Numbered from the stretch's first letter, positions 18,742 to 27,928 are shown. The stretch is 64,000 nucleotides of DNA from Synechococcus sp. ROS8604 (GCF_014279655.1 NZ_CP047946.1:434001-498000), one strand, 5' to 3'. Program-made: numbers and translations. The notes: generated by a model from the letters alone, not told the origin.

Positions 18742-19425
18742 TTAACAGGGGTTGTAATCGCTGAAAGACAAATAATCCTGCCGCCAGTTTCGATCTGTTT
18801 GTTTTTTAGTCAAACGGCTTGTGCTGACACTCCAGCCTGGATGTTTTTGGCTTCCTGATGAAGGCTGACGTTCCAGCACAACGGATTGAACAATGGTTTG
18901 GATGGGTTTAGACCCAACTCCAATTAATTCACTATGAATGGAGTGATTCCTGAGAGTCAGTTTCAGTAGTAAGGGTTGTGCAAAAGGATTACGGATGACG
19001 AGGTCTTTGGTTGTGTAAGCGATCGCCGCATCTTCACCGAGCGCATAAAAGCGCTCTTCTCCGTAGGCATCGATGCTGTGATTGTGACGCTCAAGGATTG
19101 TGCAGCCACTGTGCAGAAACAGCTGATAGAGGTTGGTTGCGATCAGGCAAAGGCCCCCTCCGGCATCGGAGAGAACCTGCCCTTGCTTAAACACTGGTCC
19201 TGACCGATAGCCGTTTGCTTCTGATGGTTCGCCTAGGTGCTGAGAAAGGCTGAAGGCCTCCCCTGATTTCAAAAAGCGATTGTTAATTGCCTTGATGGCT
19301 AGGTGGAGATTGTGAAGGCGGTTGGTGCAGGTGATCTCATCCCCACGCGTTGGAATCGGCGTTGAGATTGTCTGCCAGCACGATGCTTTTAGTACGTGAT
19401 TAAACAGTGAACAAGACCCTGAAAA
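18742..19425 (-). pseudogene. VanW-family protein, 5'-truncated
   Basis: The frame encodes a clear VanW-like domain: TCTNRLHNLHLAIKAINNRF, SGEAFSLSQHLGEP, SDAGGGLCLIATNLYQLFLH and ILERHNHS. VanW-type proteins of unknown role usually have a further N-terminal 80-100 residues. Here the frame is open back to a TGA at 19426-19428 but contains no ATG, GTG or TTG before the TTG at 19270-19272, which would remove the conserved start of the domain. The Nif11-type peptide gene ends only about 20 bases further upstream, so no room remains for the missing region. I read it as a degraded remnant; translation from CTG 19405-19407 cannot be excluded. Confidence 0.65.
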
Positions 19426-19444
19426 TCAGTGACTTAACTTTAAG

Positions 19445-19705
19445 TTATCCTAGCGTGGTTGTCCCAGTTCTTCGCCCATGCGGGTCGAATAAACTGCCAG
19501 CACCAGTCACATTTCCTACCGCCTCGTCTGAAAGCTCGGTAATCACGGATTGAGCTTTGTTGATGTCATCAGCAGAAATCATAAATCCCGCCTCTTTGGC
19601 AATGGCAATAACAGCATTGTCATCTGCAGCTGCTTTGTGCTTCTTCTGAAGACTGCTGTCGCCTTTGACCTTTTCGAGGAACGCTTTGAGTTGCTCTTCT
19701 GACAT
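19445..19705 (-). CDS. Nif11-like leader peptide family protein without core cysteines
   Basis: The 86-residue protein starts MSEEQLKAFLEKVKGDSSLQ, has the central AIAKEAGFMISADDI and ends its leader-like part with ELSDEAVGNVTGAG, the pattern of Nif11-derived leader (N11P) peptides used for prochlorosins in marine cyanobacteria. Prochlorosin cores carry Cys, Ser and Thr for lanthionine rings; here the 16-residue tail (SLFDPHGRRTGTTTLG) has Ser and Thr but no Cys. No lanthionine synthetase or peptidase/exporter gene is in the window. It could be a substrate for an enzyme elsewhere or a Nif11 protein with another role. Confidence 0.8.
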   Translation of the reverse strand: MSEEQLKAFLEKVKGDSSLQKKHKAAADDNAVIAIAKEAGFMISADDINKAQSVITELSDEAVGNVTGAGSLFDPHGRRTGTTTLG

Positions 19706-19879
19706 CAGGGAAAGAATGTAGATAATTCAATTGTCTCTTATTCAAGCAGCATTGTCAGACTTAGGTGAAGAAAGGTTGTCCCTCCAGCCACGCCTATAGC
19801 CACCCTGCGCATCGCCAAGGATTTCCCAGCTCTACCCAAATCCTTCTTCTGCCGTCCTGCAGAAGTTGTTGGACCTGAG

Positions 19880-20434
19880 TTGATTGGCTGTTTATTAGTG
19901 AAACGCCAACTTTCTGGGGAGTTGTTGTGGGGCGTGATTGTGGAGACGGAGGCGTATTCCCAGGATGAACCTGCCTGTCACGGCTACCGCCGCCGCTCAC
20001 CGCAAAACGAAACGCTGTTTGGAGAGCCTGGGCGGTTTTATGTGTATGTGAGCTATGGCATCCACCACTGCGTGAATGTGGTGACGGGTCGCGCTGAATG
20101 GGCCAATGGGGTATTGCTTCGCGCTGTTGCCATGCCTGGCGAGCCTGAGCGGATAGCGGCAGGGCCTGGTTTGCTGTCTCGGCACTTTCAAATCAGCCGC
20201 CTTCATGACAACAGCTCCGCCTGTGGCGAGAATGAACTGTGGTTGGCCTCCAGGCCCTCCGTTCTCAACAGCCTTGAGCTTGTGACCACCACGCGGATCG
20301 GAATCACTCAGGCCCAGGATTTGCCCTGGCGTTGGTACTTGCGGGCCTCCCGCAGCGTGAGCCGGCGTGCCAAAGGTGATCGGATGCCTGCTATCAGTCA
20401 GGCCTTCATTCCAACCCTGGAGTGCAAGCGATGA
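19880..20434 (+). CDS. DNA-3-methyladenine glycosylase (AAG/MPG family)
   Basis: The conserved regions are [20 protein letters not shown] (the catalytic-Glu region of human AAG), [20 protein letters not shown] and [18 protein letters not shown]. The enzyme removes alkylated purines from DNA in base-excision repair. The TTG at 19880 gives 184 residues, but the homologous N-terminus continues upstream in frame ([20 protein letters not shown], from about 19832), with no ATG, GTG or TTG back to a TGA at 19766-19768. A CTG at 19805 could be the true start, or an upstream frameshift may exist. The stop overlaps the pyrB ATG (ATGA). Confidence 0.85.
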   Translation: MIGCLLVKRQLSGELLWGVIVETEAYSQDEPACHGYRRRSPQNETLFGEPGRFYVYVSYGIHHCVNVVTGRAEWANGVLLRAVAMPGEPERIAAGPGLLSRHFQISRLHDNSSACGENELWLASRPSVLNSLELVTTTRIGITQAQDLPWRWYLRASRSVSRRAKGDRMPAISQAFIPTLECKR

Positions 20435-21480
20435 GTGGTTGGTCGCACCGGCATGTGCTCGATTTGGCGGCGTTCTCGCGAGACGACTACGCCACCGTGC
20501 TCGAGCTTGCCCATCGTTTTCGCTCGATGCCGGTGACGGGCGCTCGCAAACTCCCGGCGTTGCAAGGGCGACTGGTTGCCACCTTGTTTTTTGAGCCCAG
20601 CACGCGCACGCGCAGCAGCTTTGAGCTTGCCGCGAAGCGCTTATCTGCTGATGTGCAGAGTTTTTCCCCGTCCAGCAGCTCTTTGAGCAAGGGCGAATCT
20701 TTGCTCGATACAGCGCGCACCTATGTCGCGATGGGGGCAGATGTGTTGGTGGTTCGCCATCGCTGCACCGATGTCCCCGCGCAGTTGGCCCATGAGCTTG
20801 ATCAAGCAGGAGAGCGCACCGTTGTGCTGAATGGTGGGGATGGTCAGCACAGCCACCCCAGCCAGGGCTTGCTCGATCTCTATACACTCGCTCACCATTT
20901 TGATTCCCATCGCCCTCAACCCGAGGCCTTGCAGGGCAAGCGCATCGGGATTGTTGGCGATGTGTTGCATTCGCGCGTCGCGCGCTCCAACCTCTGGGCT
21001 CTCAGTGCCTGCGGCGCGGATGTGGTGCTGTGCGGGCCGCCCAGTCTTGTGCCCGATGCCTTCGCAGACTTCTTGGAAGCTCCGCCGCCTGGCCAAGCAG
21101 CTGATCCTCTCCCTCAGCGTGGAAGGCTGCAGATCAGCCGCAAGCTGGATGAATGCTTGTCGGGTGCGGACGCTGTGATGACGTTGCGTCTACAACAAGA
21201 ACGCATGACCGATCATCTGCTCACGGATCTGGATCGCTATCACCGTGACTATGGGCTCACCCATGAGCGGTTGCGACGCTGCTCTTTTTCAGGCCCTGTA
21301 CTGCATCCAGGCCCTGTGAATCGTGGGGTTGAAATGAGCGGTGCCCTTTTGGACGACCGCTCGATTTGCTTGGTGGAGGATCAAGTTCGCAATGGAATCC
21401 CGATCCGGATGGCGCTGCTTTATTTGATGGCGGCGTCTGATCCTGTGGCGGATTCATCGCGGGCTGCTTCGCCATCCTGA
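20431..21480 (+). CDS. pyrB: Aspartate carbamoyltransferase catalytic subunit
   Basis: The 349-residue enzyme condenses carbamoyl phosphate and aspartate in pyrimidine synthesis. The carbamoyl-phosphate motif [13 protein letters not shown] is at about 53-65, and [17 protein letters not shown] and [13 protein letters not shown] are also typical. I prefer the ATG at 20431, which overlaps the glycosylase stop, to the GTG at 20422. The last 61 bases run antisense to the 3' end of the convergent NADH dehydrogenase gene; the C-terminal tail after LLYLMAA is longer than most PyrB and lies in that overlap. Confidence 0.95.
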   Translation: MSGWSHRHVLDLAAFSRDDYATVLELAHRFRSMPVTGARKLPALQGRLVATLFFEPSTRTRSSFELAAKRLSADVQSFSPSSSSLSKGESLLDTARTYVAMGADVLVVRHRCTDVPAQLAHELDQAGERTVVLNGGDGQHSHPSQGLLDLYTLAHHFDSHRPQPEALQGKRIGIVGDVLHSRVARSNLWALSACGADVVLCGPPSLVPDAFADFLEAPPPGQAADPLPQRGRLQISRKLDECLSGADAVMTLRLQQERMTDHLLTDLDRYHRDYGLTHERLRRCSFSGPVLHPGPVNRGVEMSGALLDDRSICLVEDQVRNGIPIRMALLYLMAASDPVADSSRAASPS

Positions 21481-22934
21481 ACACGCACACCAGACACGGA
21501 CTTGGAGTAGTAATCCATGGCTGCTTTCAGTGCCGCATCTGGAGCGGCAATCGAGGGGCCACTGCCGCTGTTCATTGGGAACGGTGCGTCTGCAGAGTCG
21601 AGACCGATGTGCTGACATGGCATGCCTGTGAGCAGCATCGATGAACGTTGCTGCGACAGCACAGCGAACATCCACTTGATCAGCAAGGACCAGCGATTTT
21701 CCCGATCGGGCATGAAGGCCAGGTGTGCGGCGGCCCAAACCGCCCAACCTGGGCTCCCGCTGAATTTGAAGCCGTGGAGATCAGCAACGGCGGCAACACG
21801 ATCCAGCACAGCCATGCTTCCGAAATCAAACCATTTGAAGTTCGGGCGCTGGCGTTCACCGATGATCGCGGCGATGTCCTTGCCGACGAAGCCCCCAGCT
21901 TGCGTTGCTGGGCCGGCCATGCCCGGTAGCGGATTGCCCGTGGAGGTGTGTTTGTAGCTGCAGAGATCGCCCACGACCCGAATCTCTGGATGGTCTTTCA
22001 CGCTGAAGTCGGGTTCAACGATGACCCGACCGCCACGATCCAATGCACAATCGATCGAGGCGGCAAGGGTCTTGCCAAGGTGAGACGGGCGCACCCCGGC
22101 CGTCCAAATCACGGTTGCCGCTTGGATCGTTTGCTCCCCATCTGGAGTGCCAACGGTGACCTCTCCCGGCTGCATGCTCTGAACCCGCCCTTTGAAGAGG
22201 GTTTCTACCCCAAGAGATTCCAGTGTCTTTTGGGCAGAGGCCGATAGCGACTCAGGCATCGCCCTCAGCAAGCGATCGCCCGGGTCGATCACAATGATTC
22301 TTGAATCATCAGGATCGAGCTGTTTGAACTCACGGCGCATGGCATTGCGCATTAATTCGGAGGTGGCACCTGCCATTTCGCACCCCGTAGGGCCCCCTCC
22401 CACAATCACCACGGTTTGAAGAAATTTGCGCGCCGCTGGATCAGGTGTTTGCTCTGCCTGCTCCATGGCCATTAGCAAGCGACGACGAATCTCCTGGGCA
22501 TGCTCAAGAATTTTCATCGGTGGCGCAAAGGTGCGCCATTCTTCATGGCCGAAATAGGTGCTGCCTGAGCCCGATGCCAGCACTAAATGGTCGTAGCTGA
22601 TGACCTTTTCGCTGAAATTGATTTGTCGCTTCTTGGCATCTAATCCCTTCACTTCCCCGAGCAGGACCTGAACATTGCGCTGCTTGCCAACGAGCTGTCG
22701 TAGGGGTGTTGCCACATCTCCGGGAGCGACGAGCCCCGTTGCCACTTGATAGAGAAGCGGCTGGAACAGGTTGAAATTGCGCTTGTCGATCAAGGTGATG
22801 CGCACCTCTGCCTGGGCAAGTGCTTTGCAAGCGCGAACTCCAGCAAAGCCTCCTCCCACGATCACCACATGAGGGGCGTTGCGAAGACGTTCTTCTGGTG
22901 GTTCGAGCTCGAGGAAGAAATGCTCAGCAGTCAT
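21420..22934 (-). CDS. Type II NAD(P)H dehydrogenase (NDH-2)
   Basis: The 504-residue flavoprotein has two dinucleotide-binding Rossmann motifs, [17 protein letters not shown] near 23-39 and [16 protein letters not shown] near 172-187, and NDH-2 features [12 protein letters not shown] and TVIWTAGVR. These single-subunit enzymes oxidise NAD(P)H and reduce quinone without pumping protons, or act as redox sensors in cyanobacteria. No transmembrane helix is needed; the C-terminal region ([12 protein letters not shown]) probably touches the membrane. The C-terminal 20 codons overlap pyrB on the other strand. Confidence 0.9.
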   Translation of the reverse strand: MTAEHFFLELEPPEERLRNAPHVVIVGGGFAGVRACKALAQAEVRITLIDKRNFNLFQPLLYQVATGLVAPGDVATPLRQLVGKQRNVQVLLGEVKGLDAKKRQINFSEKVISYDHLVLASGSGSTYFGHEEWRTFAPPMKILEHAQEIRRRLLMAMEQAEQTPDPAARKFLQTVVIVGGGPTGCEMAGATSELMRNAMRREFKQLDPDDSRIIVIDPGDRLLRAMPESLSASAQKTLESLGVETLFKGRVQSMQPGEVTVGTPDGEQTIQAATVIWTAGVRPSHLGKTLAASIDCALDRGGRVIVEPDFSVKDHPEIRVVGDLCSYKHTSTGNPLPGMAGPATQAGGFVGKDIAAIIGERQRPNFKWFDFGSMAVLDRVAAVADLHGFKFSGSPGWAVWAAAHLAFMPDRENRWSLLIKWMFAVLSQQRSSMLLTGMPCQHIGLDSADAPFPMNSGSGPSIAAPDAALKAAMDYYSKSVSGVRVQDGEAARDESATGSDAAIK

Positions 22935-23004
22935 GGTCCACTCAACAGCAGAACTGTAGTCAGGCTATGAATGCCTATCAAAATTGTCTGGATTTGTACG
23001 TTCT

Positions 23005-23346
23005 TTAAAGCAACTTGAATCCTTCCAATAAAAGGCCGTACAGCAAGCCAATGCGTGCCATATCCAACAGATCACGTCCCAGATGTTTTTGTTGATCTCG
23101 CGCCCAATGCCGTCTGGTTCGGACCATCAGCTCCCAGATCGCCACAGTGATGAGAGCGGCCACTGGATCCATCAAGGCCAAAGCACCAGCAATGGCTCCA
23201 ATGCTGTTACCTAAGGCAAAGCTGGCACCAAGAGCGATCAGCATCAACGATGCTCGCCGCCATGGATTTTCAGCCCACCGATCAAGCCTTGAAGTGGCTT
23301 CTCCGAAACTGATTTGAAGTCGAGTCTTTTGCAGTCGAGCGGTCAT
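23005..23346 (-). CDS. DUF565/Ycf20-family membrane protein
   Basis: The 113-residue protein carries the DUF565 pattern: TRLQISFGEATSRLDRWAEN followed by NPWRRASLMLIALGASFALG and a second span ending in MDPVAALITVAIWE. Two central membrane helices are flanked by charged ends. Plant Ycf20 homologs influence non-photochemical quenching; the cyanobacterial role is not settled. Intergenic space on both sides is short. Confidence 0.82.
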   Translation of the reverse strand: MTARLQKTRLQISFGEATSRLDRWAENPWRRASLMLIALGASFALGNSIGAIAGALALMDPVAALITVAIWELMVRTRRHWARDQQKHLGRDLLDMARIGLLYGLLLEGFKLL

Positions 23347-23530
23347 GAATGGAACCCCTCAAGCCTCATCATCACAGGTGTGCCACCAATTGATCCCCAT
23401 CACCCGGCCGACAACCTGCCACGAACGAAAATACTCGATACTTATTAGTTTCCTGTATCAATTGCTGGTTTTTGAGCATTTCCTGTTGAATCAAGATTTG
23501 CTTCAAGTTGGCCACCCAGCAGGACCGCAT

Positions 23531-23731
23531 TCAGTCGGAATCTGCTTTCGCTTTGCGAGATGATTTGCCCTCCAGTAGCTCAAGCAAGGCCTCCATCTGG
23601 GCCATGACCCCTCTTACCTCACCTGCTTCAGGGAGGAGTCCGTCCTCCATCACGCCTTGATGCATTTCGCGCAGCTCTTGGCGGATATAGCGCAGGTGGC
23701 TAACCACCTGTTCTCGTTTGGATTGCGACAT
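23531..23731 (-). CDS. Small conserved protein with helical, coiled-coil-like sequence
   Basis: The 66-residue product is soluble and mostly helical: QVVSHLRYIRQELREMHQGV and VMAQMEALLELLEG have heptad-like leucine spacing, and the C-terminus is basic then acidic (SRKAKADSD). No function is recognised. The 184 bases upstream of its stop to the DUF565 start show no gene or clear signal. Confidence 0.6.
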   Translation of the reverse strand: MSQSKREQVVSHLRYIRQELREMHQGVMEDGLLPEAGEVRGVMAQMEALLELLEGKSSRKAKADSD

Positions 23732-23784
23732 CGTTTATAGGCTCAGCTCACATCCCTTTTACCGCATGGTCGTTCCGACTGGCG

Positions 23785-23931
23785 TCAGCGACGGCTCAGC
23801 CCACCAGCCAGGGCGATCAGGCCATAGGTGATCAAGGCACTGGGTCTGGCTAATATCGAGGCTAAAACAAGAACAAAAAGGCCTGCAAACAGGGGCAAAT
23901 GTCTTGTGAATTGAGTGCTTGTCGGGACCAT
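23785..23931 (-). CDS. Possible 48-residue membrane protein
   Basis: An ATG frame encodes 48 residues with a polar N-terminus (VPTSTQFTRH), a hydrophobic stretch of about 35 residues with a proline near its middle, probably two short helices, and a basic end (GGLSRR). It lies between two minus-strand genes on the same strand. The amino-acid composition is convincing for a small membrane protein, but length and lack of a recognised family keep confidence low. Confidence 0.45.
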   Translation of the reverse strand: MVPTSTQFTRHLPLFAGLFVLVLASILARPSALITYGLIALAGGLSRR

Positions 23932-24086
23932 CAGCAAGACTCCAGCGCCGAGGGCTGGACGTCCTGTACGCCGACAGCCCTCACGATGAATGGATGCATG
24001 TCAAGGCCCCAGGCCATGGCTGTCCTTGGCATGGCTGACCCTGAAACTGGATTCAATTGTAAGGCAATTTTCTGAGAGGCTGTCTG

Positions 24087-24782
24087 TCAGAAGCCTCTCG
24101 CTCTTGGTCGCTGACTCGAAAGAGAAATGTTGGGATTCTGGTCAGGGGGCTGTGGATGCGAGGAAACGGGCTGAGCAACGACGTTAAAAGCGAGAGACCA
24201 GCGTTCTCCGCTCCCCCGGAAGGGCATGACGGAATGAGGTTGCCAGGCTGGAAAAATATAAAAATCGCCCGGTTTGGGAAGCACATACCTTGTCATTCCT
24301 GTGCGGAATGATTGAAGGTGATAGTCCTCCGGACCGTGAAAACACAGTTGCCCGTCAAAACTGCTTCCATTGATCTGTGGGGGGACTTTTAAAAAGACAA
24401 CTCCCGAAAAACTTCCTCCATGGGTGTGCATGGGGTTGTAATCGCCCTCCATTTGGCAATTCAGCCAGATGTCAATCAGCCTTAGTTGGTAGCGACCTGG
24501 CACCCATGGGCCACGTCCCTGAGGTGGCTGCTTGTCAATCACGTGACGGATCCAGCGCTCGCAGCCTTCGAGCAGGACCGATTCACAAAGTTCCCTTACA
24601 GTGGGTTGTGTTGGATTCAGTTCTCGTTGTTGGTTGAGTTGACCAGCGAGCCGCGTCGAAGCGTCGGGATTCGCTTCTGGATTGTGGAGGACCTCCTCAC
24701 AATGGAGGAGCAGTTGATTGCGTATTTTGAGTTCAAGCTCTCCTTGCACGATGGAGCGTGGAAAGAGGTCAATGACGTCCAT
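24087..24782 (-). CDS. Putative 2OG-Fe(II) oxygenase
   Basis: The 231-residue protein has the double-stranded beta-helix signature of the putative 2OG-Fe(II) oxygenase family seen in marine cyanobacteria and cyanophages: WLNCQMEGDYNPMHTHGG, FSGVVFLKVP, a later GDFYIFPAWQPHSVMPF and GERWSLAFN. His in the HTH stretch and His in QPHSV are likely iron ligands, and Arg in GERWS the 2-oxoglutarate anchor. The substrate is unknown. The C-terminal tail (QPPDQNPNISLSSQRPRARG) is polar and probably disordered. Confidence 0.8.
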   Translation of the reverse strand: MDVIDLFPRSIVQGELELKIRNQLLLHCEEVLHNPEANPDASTRLAGQLNQQRELNPTQPTVRELCESVLLEGCERWIRHVIDKQPPQGRGPWVPGRYQLRLIDIWLNCQMEGDYNPMHTHGGSFSGVVFLKVPPQINGSSFDGQLCFHGPEDYHLQSFRTGMTRYVLPKPGDFYIFPAWQPHSVMPFRGSGERWSLAFNVVAQPVSSHPQPPDQNPNISLSSQRPRARGF

Positions 24783-25271
24783 GTTCTGATTGATTGATGA
24801 ATCCTTTGAAGCTTTTTGATCTTGGATGGATCACCCTTGAGCTCAACATTGTTCTGAGTACTGCACCCTTGAAATGCAAAGATCCTTCTGTCTAAAAGGA
24901 ACGTGGGTTTTGGGTTGTTTCTTTCGCTACAGCGGCTGGGGCGTTGTCGTCTCGCCAATGCATCGGCAATTATTCGTTTCCAGCGTTTGAGTCAAGCCCT
25001 CCTGTGCTCGAGCTTCTCTTTGCTTTCAAGCTTTGCTTTCGCCAAGGGGATGTTAAAGGGCTTGTATAATTCTCTTGTTTGATTGTTGTTGTTGATGGCC
25101 ATCAAGGGTTGTCTTTAAAGTGACGTGACCAGTCTTTGCAAGTGAAAGCTGGGGAGGTGAAAAATCTTCGTTTTGAAACTATTCCCCGTGATGGTTTTAT
25201 GGCGCACAAAGTTGACCTGAAAAAGCTCATTCTTTTTGCTTAAAGCTGAAAACGAAGCCTTTTCTCGACGA
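24783..25271. other. 489-bp region with no convincing gene
   Basis: The stretch is lower in GC than its surroundings and contains many stops in all frames. A TATAAT at 25067-25072 could be a -10 element directed to the right, toward a short ATG frame of seven codons (25095 onward). A small RNA is possible but no known cyanobacterial sRNA motif such as ACTCCTCACAC was seen. The 5' leader of the oxygenase gene occupies the left end. Confidence 0.5.
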
Positions 25272-25344
25272 TGGAGACTAGGGGATTCGAACCCCTGACC
25301 TCTGCGGTGCGATCGCAGCGCTCTACCAACTGAGCTAAGACCCC
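25272..25344 (-). tRNA. tRNA-Ala (anticodon CGC)
   Basis: Read on the minus strand, the acceptor GGGGTCT pairs with AGTCTCC, including the G3-U70 pair that is the alanine identity element. The D-arm is GCTCAGTTGGTAGAGC, the anticodon arm CTGCG-ATCGCAC-CGCAG gives CGC, and the T-arm is AGGGGTTCGAATCCCCT, followed by discriminator A. Position 5-68 is a U-U mismatch. CCA is not encoded (the next bases are TCG). Confidence 0.93.
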
Positions 25345-25416
25345 GTCGCTCGAAACTTAGCGTCAGCTCTAACGCTTGCCCGAGGCAGAATGGGGCCTTC
25401 GCTTCAGGGAACCAGC

Positions 25417-25620
25417 ATGCCGATCACGCCGGAATCTCTGGACGCGTTTGATGACGACAAGGTGGCTTTGCTCGCGCAGCGCCTGGAAGACGACGATTAC
25501 CCCACTCCTTTTGATGGCTTGAGTGATTGGCATCTGTTGCGTGCCTTGGCGATCCACCGACCGGAGCTCACCGGCCCATACGTTCACTTAGTTGATCAGG
25601 AACCATTCGATGAAGATTGA
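25417..25620 (+). CDS. DUF2555 family protein
   Basis: The 67-residue protein begins at ATG 25417 (MPITPESLDAFDDD); an upstream in-frame ATG at 25390 lacks similarity. The conserved core LAQRLEDDDYPTPFDGLSDW and HLLRALAIHRPELTGPYVHL matches my memory of DUF2555, a small cyanobacterial family of unknown function. It is acidic and soluble. The stop overlaps the coaBC ATG, so the two are translationally coupled. Confidence 0.8.
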   Translation: MPITPESLDAFDDDKVALLAQRLEDDDYPTPFDGLSDWHLLRALAIHRPELTGPYVHLVDQEPFDED

Positions 25621-26920
25621 GGCCCCACGGCCTCTGGAGGGGCGTCGCCTCCTCGTCGCCGCATCGGGAAGCATCGCCGCGGTGAAGACGCCTCTTCTTG
25701 TGAGTGCCTTGGTGAAGGCGGGTGCCGAGGTGCGTTGCGTTATTACCCCAAGCGCCTCACGCCTTGTCAGCCCTGTGGCACTCGCAAGCCTGAGTCGACA
25801 CCCCTGTTTGCAAGATCAGGACCAGTGGGCGCCATCGCAACCGCGGCCGTTGCATGTGGAGCTCGCGGAATGGGCGGATCTTGTGGTGGTGGCTCCCTTA
25901 AGCGCCACAAGTTTGGCCCGCTGGACTCAGGGACTTGGTGATGGATTGCTGGCCTCCTTGCTGTTGGCCTGCGAACGGCCTGTGGTGGCAGCCTCAGCCA
26001 TGAATACAGGGATGTGGGGCAACCCTGCAGTCCGGCGCAATTGGGAGCTTTTGCAACGGGATGAACGGGTGCTCTGTCTCGGACCGGAGCCTGGTTTGTT
26101 GGCTTGTGATCGAATCGGAGAGGGGCGAATGGCTGATCCCGCTTTGATTCAATTGGCGGTTCTCCATGCGCTTCAGCAAGGGAGCCAGGAACGCCAGTTG
26201 AGGCGTGATTGGAGCGGTCGTTCCTTGCTCGTTACCGCTGGCCCAACGGTGGAAGCGCTCGATCCTGCCCGGATCATGAGCAACCGCAGCAGCGGGCGCA
26301 TGGGCGTGATGCTCGCTCAAGCTGCCCGGTGGCGGGGCGCCAGGGTTGACTTGATTCACGGCCCCCTTCAGGTGTCAGACGCCTGGCTTGAAGGCTTGTC
26401 TTGCCACCCTGTGGAGTCGGCGCAAGCGATGGAGTCGGCACTGATTGATCTGCAGCCGGGTGTTGATGCGGTGGCGATGGCCGCGGCGGTGGCCGATCTG
26501 CGTCGTCGTGGTGGAACGCTGCCTCACAAACCGGCGAAGGCCGCCTTGGCCAGTGTTCTTGGGGCCGAGATGGAGCCTGTCCCCGATCTTTTGGCCGGTT
26601 TGGCTGAGCGCCGACCCCCTGGTCAAGTGCTCCTGGGATTTGCGGCTCTCACTGGGCAGGCTGATTCGCTTCTGGAACGCGCACGTCAAAAACGTCTTGC
26701 CAAACAATGCGACCTGTTGTTTGCCAACCCCATTGATCAGCCCCATCAAGGGTTTGGCTCTCACCTCAATGGTGGCTGGTTGCTCAGACGCGATGGCAGC
26801 CAAGAGCAGTGCTTGCCCCAATGCAAGCTCGAGCTCGCCAATCGCTTGCTGGATGAGATCTTCATGCAACTGCCTGGCCTTGATGCCCTTGATTCGCTGG
26901 GCGATGTCTCAAACGGGTAA
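25610..26920 (+). CDS. coaBC: Bifunctional phosphopantothenoylcysteine decarboxylase/synthetase
   Basis: The 436-residue protein has an N-terminal flavoprotein decarboxylase domain (RLLVAASGSIAAVKTP, VVVAPLSATSLARW, AMNTGMWGNPAVRRN) and a C-terminal phosphopantothenate-cysteine ligase domain (LLVTAGPTVEALDPARIMSN, NRSSGRMG, VAMAAAVADLR). It makes 4'-phosphopantetheine from phosphopantothenate and cysteine for coenzyme A. ATG 25610 overlaps the DUF2555 stop. Downstream, 186 bases lead to psbO. Confidence 0.93.
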   Translation: MKIEAPRPLEGRRLLVAASGSIAAVKTPLLVSALVKAGAEVRCVITPSASRLVSPVALASLSRHPCLQDQDQWAPSQPRPLHVELAEWADLVVVAPLSATSLARWTQGLGDGLLASLLLACERPVVAASAMNTGMWGNPAVRRNWELLQRDERVLCLGPEPGLLACDRIGEGRMADPALIQLAVLHALQQGSQERQLRRDWSGRSLLVTAGPTVEALDPARIMSNRSSGRMGVMLAQAARWRGARVDLIHGPLQVSDAWLEGLSCHPVESAQAMESALIDLQPGVDAVAMAAAVADLRRRGGTLPHKPAKAALASVLGAEMEPVPDLLAGLAERRPPGQVLLGFAALTGQADSLLERARQKRLAKQCDLLFANPIDQPHQGFGSHLNGGWLLRRDGSQEQCLPQCKLELANRLLDEIFMQLPGLDALDSLGDVSNG

Positions 26921-27106
26921 TTCTCTGAGAGTCGCCTCTGTCACTGTTTAATGGCGCCGTTGATCGGTTTCGTGACGCCCCCTTTGGGGCCCGCAACGCG
27001 AAGGCTTGTTGAGAGCTGCAAAAGGCTTGCCGGAACGCACGTTTTCGCCTTGTAAGATCGAAAAATCGGTGGATACCGTCCTCGTCCGGCTAATCAGTCT
27101 TCTTCT

Positions 27107-27928
27107 ATGCGCATCCGTCCTCTGCTGGCCATGGTGCTAGCCCTCTGTCTCTTTGTTGTAACCGCCTGCAGTGGTGGTGCTGAGGCCATAGATCGATCCA
27201 ACGTCACCTATGACGACATCCGCAATACGGGCAAGGCCAACGACTGCCCCAGCCTGCCTGACTCCGCCCGTGGCTCCATCAGCCTGACGGCTGGCTCGGC
27301 CTATGAACTGCGTGGGATCTGCATGCATCCCTCCCAGGTTTTCGTGAAAGGCGAACCAGCTAATAAGCGTCAAGAAGCCCAATTCGTTGAGGGCAAAATC
27401 CTCACCCGCTACACCTCAAGCTTGGATGAAGTCTTTGGTGATCTCATCGTTGGTGAGGACGGACTGAGCTTCAGCGAAAAAGGAGGGATCGATTTCCAGC
27501 CGATCACCGTCTTGGTTCCTGGTGGTGAGGAATTCCCCTTCACCTTTTCAAGCAAAAACCTTCAAGCCACTGCTGAAGGTTCTGCACTCACCACCAGTAC
27601 CGACTTCAACGGCACCTACCGCACACCTAGCTACCGCACCAGTAATTTCATCGATCCCAAGGGTCGTGCGCTAACCACTGGTGTGGACTACCCCCAGGGC
27701 TTGATGGCATTGGGTGGTGACTATGAAGAGCTTGAAAGCGAAAACGTCAAGCGCTACATCGATGGCACTGGCATCATGAGCTTCTCAATCACCAAGGTGG
27801 ACCCTGACACGGGTGAGTTCGGCGGTGTGTTCACAGCGATCCAACCCTCTGACTCCGATATGGGTGGCAGGGAGATCGTTGACGTGAAGATCAGCGGAGA
27901 GGTCTTCGGTCGTCTTGAGGAGGCTTGA
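27107..27928 (+). CDS. psbO: Photosystem II manganese-stabilising protein PsbO
   Basis: The 273-residue precursor has a signal peptide with basic start, hydrophobic core and a Cys at 21 in VVTAC, so it may be exported either by cleavage near AEA-IDRS or as a lipoprotein. The mature part has the PsbO signature VTYDDIRNTGKANDCPSL and EFPFTFSSKNLQATAEGS, and two cysteines (in NDCP and GICMHP) that form the conserved disulfide. PsbO sits on the lumenal face of photosystem II and protects the Mn4CaO5 cluster. A TAAGAT at 27054-27059 could be the -10 element. A strong terminator follows. Confidence 0.97.
   Translation: MRIRPLLAMVLALCLFVVTACSGGAEAIDRSNVTYDDIRNTGKANDCPSLPDSARGSISLTAGSAYELRGICMHPSQVFVKGEPANKRQEAQFVEGKILTRYTSSLDEVFGDLIVGEDGLSFSEKGGIDFQPITVLVPGGEEFPFTFSSKNLQATAEGSALTTSTDFNGTYRTPSYRTSNFIDPKGRALTTGVDYPQGLMALGGDYEELESENVKRYIDGTGIMSFSITKVDPDTGEFGGVFTAIQPSDSDMGGREIVDVKISGEVFGRLEEA

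Noticed and set aside
19997-20887. 296-codon minus-strand frame opposite the glycosylase and pyrB
   Set aside because: The sequence is Arg/Pro/His-rich, as expected for a shadow, and both plus-strand genes have conserved motifs.
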